Source of the DNA: Auritidibacter sp. Marseille-P8566
GTDB lineage: Bacteria; Bacteroidota; Bacteroidia; Flavobacteriales; Flavobacteriaceae
Reading direction: 5' to 3'
NCBI GenBank assembly: GCA_943325595.2
Contig: CALPQA020000050.1
Coordinates: forward strand, 1-9,132
Length of the DNA stretch: 9,132 bases
Shown: piece by piece, positions 5,799 to 9,132 of the stretch
Position numbering within the stretch: position 1 is the first letter of the stretch
Layout: each line of letters starts with the position of its first letter
Notes under the pieces: model-generated
Told to the model about the DNA's origin: nothing
The model's database searches: none
The model's input: only the letters and a program-made list of their open reading frames with translations
Program-made: the position numbers and the translations under genes

Positions 5799-7223
5799 TT
5801 ATTTCTTTAACCAATTGTTTGTAAAAACACAATCTCTATATTCTCCGTTAATTTTGATATAGGTTTCTTTGATTTTTTCATTAAACCATTTACCAATTTC
5901 TTTGATTTGTTTTTCTTTTAAAGCAATTCCTTTAATTTTCAAATAATCTTTGGCATAATCCGCAGTATGCTCATTGATACGATTTGTAACTGTTAAAAGT
6001 TTGAATTTCTTTTTCCCAGATTGGTCTTCTTCGGCTAATGGTGTAGAAATTTCTCCTTCTTTCAAACTAGAAACATTACTATATAATGAAGGATCCATTT
6101 TTGTCAATTCAAAACGTGTATCTTGAGTTTTAGGATTAATCAAAACACCTCCATTAGCACGAGTTTCTTTTTCGTCAGATAATGTTCTTGCTGCTTCTGC
6201 AAATGTAATTTCTTTATCCTCAATTCTTTTTTTGATTAAAGTAATTTTTTCTCTTGCTTCCTTCAATGATTCATCCGAAACTTTAGGAATTAAAAGGATG
6301 TGACGTAAATCAATTTCCTGACCTCTAATTTTTTCTACGTAAATAATATGAAACCCAAAATCAGTCTCAAAAGGTTCTGAAATCTCCCCTTCTGCAAGGC
6401 CAAAAGCGACATCTTTAAATTCTTTTACAAAAGGAGTCTTTCTCGTCATTTTATAAAAACCTCCGTTTGATCTTGAACCTGGATCTTCAGAATACAGCAC
6501 GGCTTTACTAAAAAAGCTCGCTCCTGCTTGAATTTCCTTCTTGAAAGCTTTGAGTTTTTCAATTACTTTCTGCTTTTCGTCTTCAGTAACTTTAGGGGTA
6601 ATTACAATTTGTGCTACTTCCATTTCTGAACCAAAAACTGGCAATTCAGTAGTAGGGATTTTTTTGAAAAATGTACGAACTTCTTCAGGTGTAACCTCTA
6701 CAGCATCAACAATCTTTTTTTGCATTTCTTCGGTCAACTTATTTTCTTTTAGAATATCGAAAAAATAAGTTCTGAATTCTTCTTCAGAATTTTTCTTATA
6801 ATATTGAACCACTTTTTCCAAAGAACCAACTTGCTCAATCATGTAGTTCAATCTGTCGTCCATCATTTTCTTAACCTCATCATCTTTCACAACGATACTG
6901 TCTTGAATTGCTTGGTGCGCATAAAGTTTATCTTCTAATAATTTACCCAACATTTGACATCTCGAAATGTCTTTTATTGAATTTCCTTGACTAGAAATCT
7001 CCAAATATCCTTTATCAATATCTGAATCCAAAATGATATAATCACCTACTGTAGCAATAATTCCATCTACTTTTTGCTTACCCGTTTTCACTTTCACTGA
7101 ATCCGTAGCAACTTTCTCTTTAATAATTTCTTGGGCATTCATTCCGAAGGAAAAAACCAAAAGAAATGCAATAAGTGCTTTTTTTGTATTTAAAAATTTC
7201 ATTTTTGTTTTTGTTAATTTCAT
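5799..7223 (-). CDS. SurA-like periplasmic peptidyl-prolyl isomerase/chaperone (474 aa)
   Basis: An exported parvulin-family protein that should assist folding of outer-membrane and secreted proteins. Residues 8-31 form a signal peptide (Lys-rich start, ALIAFLLVFSFG core, then MNAQ), with cleavage likely after Ala30. A SurA-type N-terminal domain (about 50-185) begins VDGIIATVGDYIILDSDID. Two parvulin domains follow, at about 200-300 and 303-412, then a C-terminal helical segment (415-474) that would pack on the N-terminal domain as in SurA. In the first domain the usual early His is Gln205 (VAQIVI), though FGFHII (290-294) keeps His292. In the second, RHILLIP keeps His308 but the FGxHI motif is absent. 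Activity may therefore be reduced and chaperoning dominant. An internal ATG at 7202 (Met8), preceded by 18 very A-rich bases, is an equally good start. Confidence 0.92.
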   Translation of the reverse strand: MKLTKTKMKFLNTKKALIAFLLVFSFGMNAQEIIKEKVATDSVKVKTGKQKVDGIIATVGDYIILDSDIDKGYLEISSQGNSIKDISRCQMLGKLLEDKLYAHQAIQDSIVVKDDEVKKMMDDRLNYMIEQVGSLEKVVQYYKKNSEEEFRTYFFDILKENKLTEEMQKKIVDAVEVTPEEVRTFFKKIPTTELPVFGSEMEVAQIVITPKVTEDEKQKVIEKLKAFKKEIQAGASFFSKAVLYSEDPGSRSNGGFYKMTRKTPFVKEFKDVAFGLAEGEISEPFETDFGFHIIYVEKIRGQEIDLRHILLIPKVSDESLKEAREKITLIKKRIEDKEITFAEAARTLSDEKETRANGGVLINPKTQDTRFELTKMDPSLYSNVSSLKEGEISTPLAEEDQSGKKKFKLLTVTNRINEHTADYAKDYLKIKGIALKEKQIKEIGKWFNEKIKETYIKINGEYRDCVFTNNWLKK

Positions 7224-7301
7224 TATCTGGTAAATCTTATTCGATTTTTATTAATTCTATTTCTGTATTTAAATACTTTCAAAAGCAATATTTCTTGTAA
7301 A

Positions 7302-9132
7302 TTATGGCTTTAATTGTTTTTTTACTTTTTCAAAAACGGCTTGATTAACTTCTACTTTAAATTCGTTTTTCAAGTCTTTAACCCAATTTTCTTCTAAATA
7401 TTGTTGGTAATCATTTATAGCTTTTCCTTTGCATTCTTCTAACGTTTTTGGACCGGCAGGAAGAATTTCATTTACTTTTACTACAAAGTAATATTCCCCA
7501 TCTTTAAGAATTTCGGAAATTCCTTTTTGAAATTTAAGATTTTTAGGCAGCGCTTCATTTCCTTCTTCGAAAACCCCAACTTTAGTCATAATATTTACAA
7601 CTCCATCTTTTTCATTTAATTTCTCTTTAATGAAATCTGGCGTTTTATCTTGATTCAATAACTTGGTTGCTTTTTTTATAATATCCAATTTTGTTGAAGA
7701 TAGAACAACTACATCCAATCTGTTTTTCCAATTGTAATTTTTTAAATTTTTATCATAAAAACTTTTCAATCCTAACGTATCCGTTTTTGACTTTGTCCAA
7801 ATTTCTTTTTCCATTAAGTCAAAAAGCAATAATCCGTCGCGATATTCGTCCATTACAGCCGAAAATTCAGGGAATTCATTTTCTAAATTATCATCATAAT
7901 ATTGATTCAATTCTTGATCAACGAATTTTTGATATAACTTTTCTACTAATTTACCAACTGGTTTTAAGGTGTTTGGAGATTTTTCTTGTGCTTTCACATA
8001 CGTCAAGAAAGCAGTACCTGTAACCGATTTTACTTTATTTATAGTAAATAAATTTTTATCAAATGGTTTCGTATCTGCAGGAACATCCCATTTTCCTTCG
8101 TAAAAATCATTGGTAACCAATTTTGAAACGACACCAAAAAACTTATCGTCTCTTTTAACTGGATATTTTTTATGCAATTTATCGGTCATTGAAGCAACAA
8201 TTAATCTAGAACGATCGTCTTTACTAACTTTTGATTCTAAATCCGGCTGCATTTCTTCCAATGTTTTCACTGGAAATTTATCAATCAATTTAACAATATG
8301 CCATCCGAATTGACTTTTAAATGGTTCTGAAATTGGATTTTCTTTTGTTAAAGAGAAAGCTACTTTTTCAAATTCTTCGGAACTCAACTGACCTGAACCA
8401 AATCGATTTAAAACCCCACCTTTAGAAGACGATGATTTATCTTCTGAAAATTGTTTGGCTAAATCTTCGAATTTTTCGCCTTGTTGAATTTTTTTATAAA
8501 TTTCCTGAATGGTAGTTTTTGGTTTGTCGACATCAACTTTATTTTCGGCAGTTGCTTCTGGAGTTAGAATCATAATATGTGCAACAGCAACTTCTCCTCT
8601 GTTGTCTCTTATGTCTTCCACTTTAATTATATGGTATCCAAAACGGGTGCGAAATGGTTTCGAAATCCCTCCTTTTGGCGTTTTATAAGCAACTGATTCA
8701 AAGGCATAAACCATTCTGAATGCAGAGAAATAACCCAAATCACCTTTGTTTTCTTTTGCTGATGGATCTTGAGAATAGTCTGTTGCTAATTTCCCGAAAT
8801 CTTCACCAGCTATTGCTTTTTTGTAGATATCAAGTGCTTTATTATAGGCTTTTAATGTATCTTCTGGAGAAGCGTTTTCGTCTGCCAAAATTAATATATG
8901 AGAAGCTTTTATTTCTTTTAAAGAACGTTGATACGCTTCTTCGATAAGTTCTTTGGTAACTTTAGAATCTGAAGTATAATTTTTAGAAAGCTGTGTTCTA
9001 TAGGATTTTAGTTCAGCTTGGTATTGTTGTCCGTCTTGTAAACCTAATTTATAGGCTTTATTAATTTTAAGTTTGTATCCAATAAATAAATCCAAATATT
9101 GATTCAAATCTTTCTGAGATTCATCTTTTACC
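7302..9132 (-). CDS. multi-domain parvulin-type peptidyl-prolyl isomerase, 5' end outside window (609 aa visible)
   Basis: The minus-strand frame stays open to the window edge, so the N-terminus and any signal peptide are missing. The codon at 9105-9107 is TTG and reads as an internal Leu, because VKDESQKD is encoded upstream of it. Counting from the first full codon (9131), a helical segment (1-70) is followed by two parvulin domains at about 74-172 and 183-283. Both keep the two conserved histidines: ASHILIL (His78) with FGYHIIKV (His167), and VAHIMIL (His185) with FGWHIVKL (His278). A long helical region and a degenerate third parvulin-like segment (about 470-560, RLDVVVLS to YYFVVKVNEI) complete it. 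It should act in the periplasm on envelope proteins, like the next gene, which starts 78 bp downstream with no terminator or clear promoter between them. Confidence 0.92.
   Translation of the reverse strand, partial: VKDESQKDLNQYLDLFIGYKLKINKAYKLGLQDGQQYQAELKSYRTQLSKNYTSDSKVTKELIEEAYQRSLKEIKASHILILADENASPEDTLKAYNKALDIYKKAIAGEDFGKLATDYSQDPSAKENKGDLGYFSAFRMVYAFESVAYKTPKGGISKPFRTRFGYHIIKVEDIRDNRGEVAVAHIMILTPEATAENKVDVDKPKTTIQEIYKKIQQGEKFEDLAKQFSEDKSSSSKGGVLNRFGSGQLSSEEFEKVAFSLTKENPISEPFKSQFGWHIVKLIDKFPVKTLEEMQPDLESKVSKDDRSRLIVASMTDKLHKKYPVKRDDKFFGVVSKLVTNDFYEGKWDVPADTKPFDKNLFTINKVKSVTGTAFLTYVKAQEKSPNTLKPVGKLVEKLYQKFVDQELNQYYDDNLENEFPEFSAVMDEYRDGLLLFDLMEKEIWTKSKTDTLGLKSFYDKNLKNYNWKNRLDVVVLSSTKLDIIKKATKLLNQDKTPDFIKEKLNEKDGVVNIMTKVGVFEEGNEALPKNLKFQKGISEILKDGEYYFVVKVNEILPAGPKTLEECKGKAINDYQQYLEENWVKDLKNEFKVEVNQAVFEKVKKQLKP

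Noticed and set aside
9105..9107. TTG as start codon of the large isomerase
   Set aside because: The frame continues upstream to the window edge with credible sequence, so this is an internal leucine and the gene is truncated by the window.

Overview
The window looks like chromosomal DNA of a Flavobacterium-like member of the Bacteroidota (Flavobacteriaceae). Four things point there: AT-rich DNA with A-rich leaders and no evident Shine-Dalgarno sites; promoter-like boxes of the Bacteroidota type (TTTG, about 20 bp, TAnnTTTG); a signal peptide ending in Asn-Ala-Gln; and multi-domain parvulin proteins next to a MoxR ATPase. The genus is an inference from style and gene content, not a database result.

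Layout. Bases 1-66 may hold the last 21 codons of an upstream plus-strand gene. Bases 67-1418 are mostly non-coding and packed with short repeats of several unrelated families. They surround one small plus-strand gene (614-979) for a 121-residue, four-helix membrane protein that I cannot assign. A plus-strand GNAT acetyltransferase gene (1419-1871) follows, beginning 18 bp after one repeat copy. A second repeat cluster (1891-2064) lies between it and the convergent aconitase gene.

Bases 2145-9132 are ordinary core genes, all on the minus strand. In transcription order these are: a 5'-truncated parvulin-type peptidyl-prolyl isomerase (7302 to beyond 9132), a SurA-like periplasmic chaperone/isomerase (5799-7223) and a MoxR-family AAA+ ATPase (4773-5726). 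They are spaced 78 and 72 bp apart with no terminator or convincing promoter between them, so they probably form one operon, closed by a strong hairpin terminator at 4719-4756. Aconitase (2145-4409) follows as its own unit, with candidate promoters in the 363-bp gap upstream and a clear terminator at 2101-2120. The two isomerases probably fold envelope proteins. MoxR ATPases usually remodel or activate partner proteins, but its partner is not visible here. Aconitase serves the TCA cycle.

The most unusual part is 98-1400. The orphan membrane-protein gene sits inside nested inverted repeats (98-222 against 1301-1400; 397-412 against 1040-1055) and is also flanked by direct repeats (474-490 and 532-548 upstream, 993-1009 downstream), with a large imperfect hairpin on its downstream side. 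This resembles a mobile or cassette-like unit, but no recombinase or transposase is present, so mobility is a hypothesis. I found no tRNA, rRNA, CRISPR array, riboswitch or complete insertion sequence.
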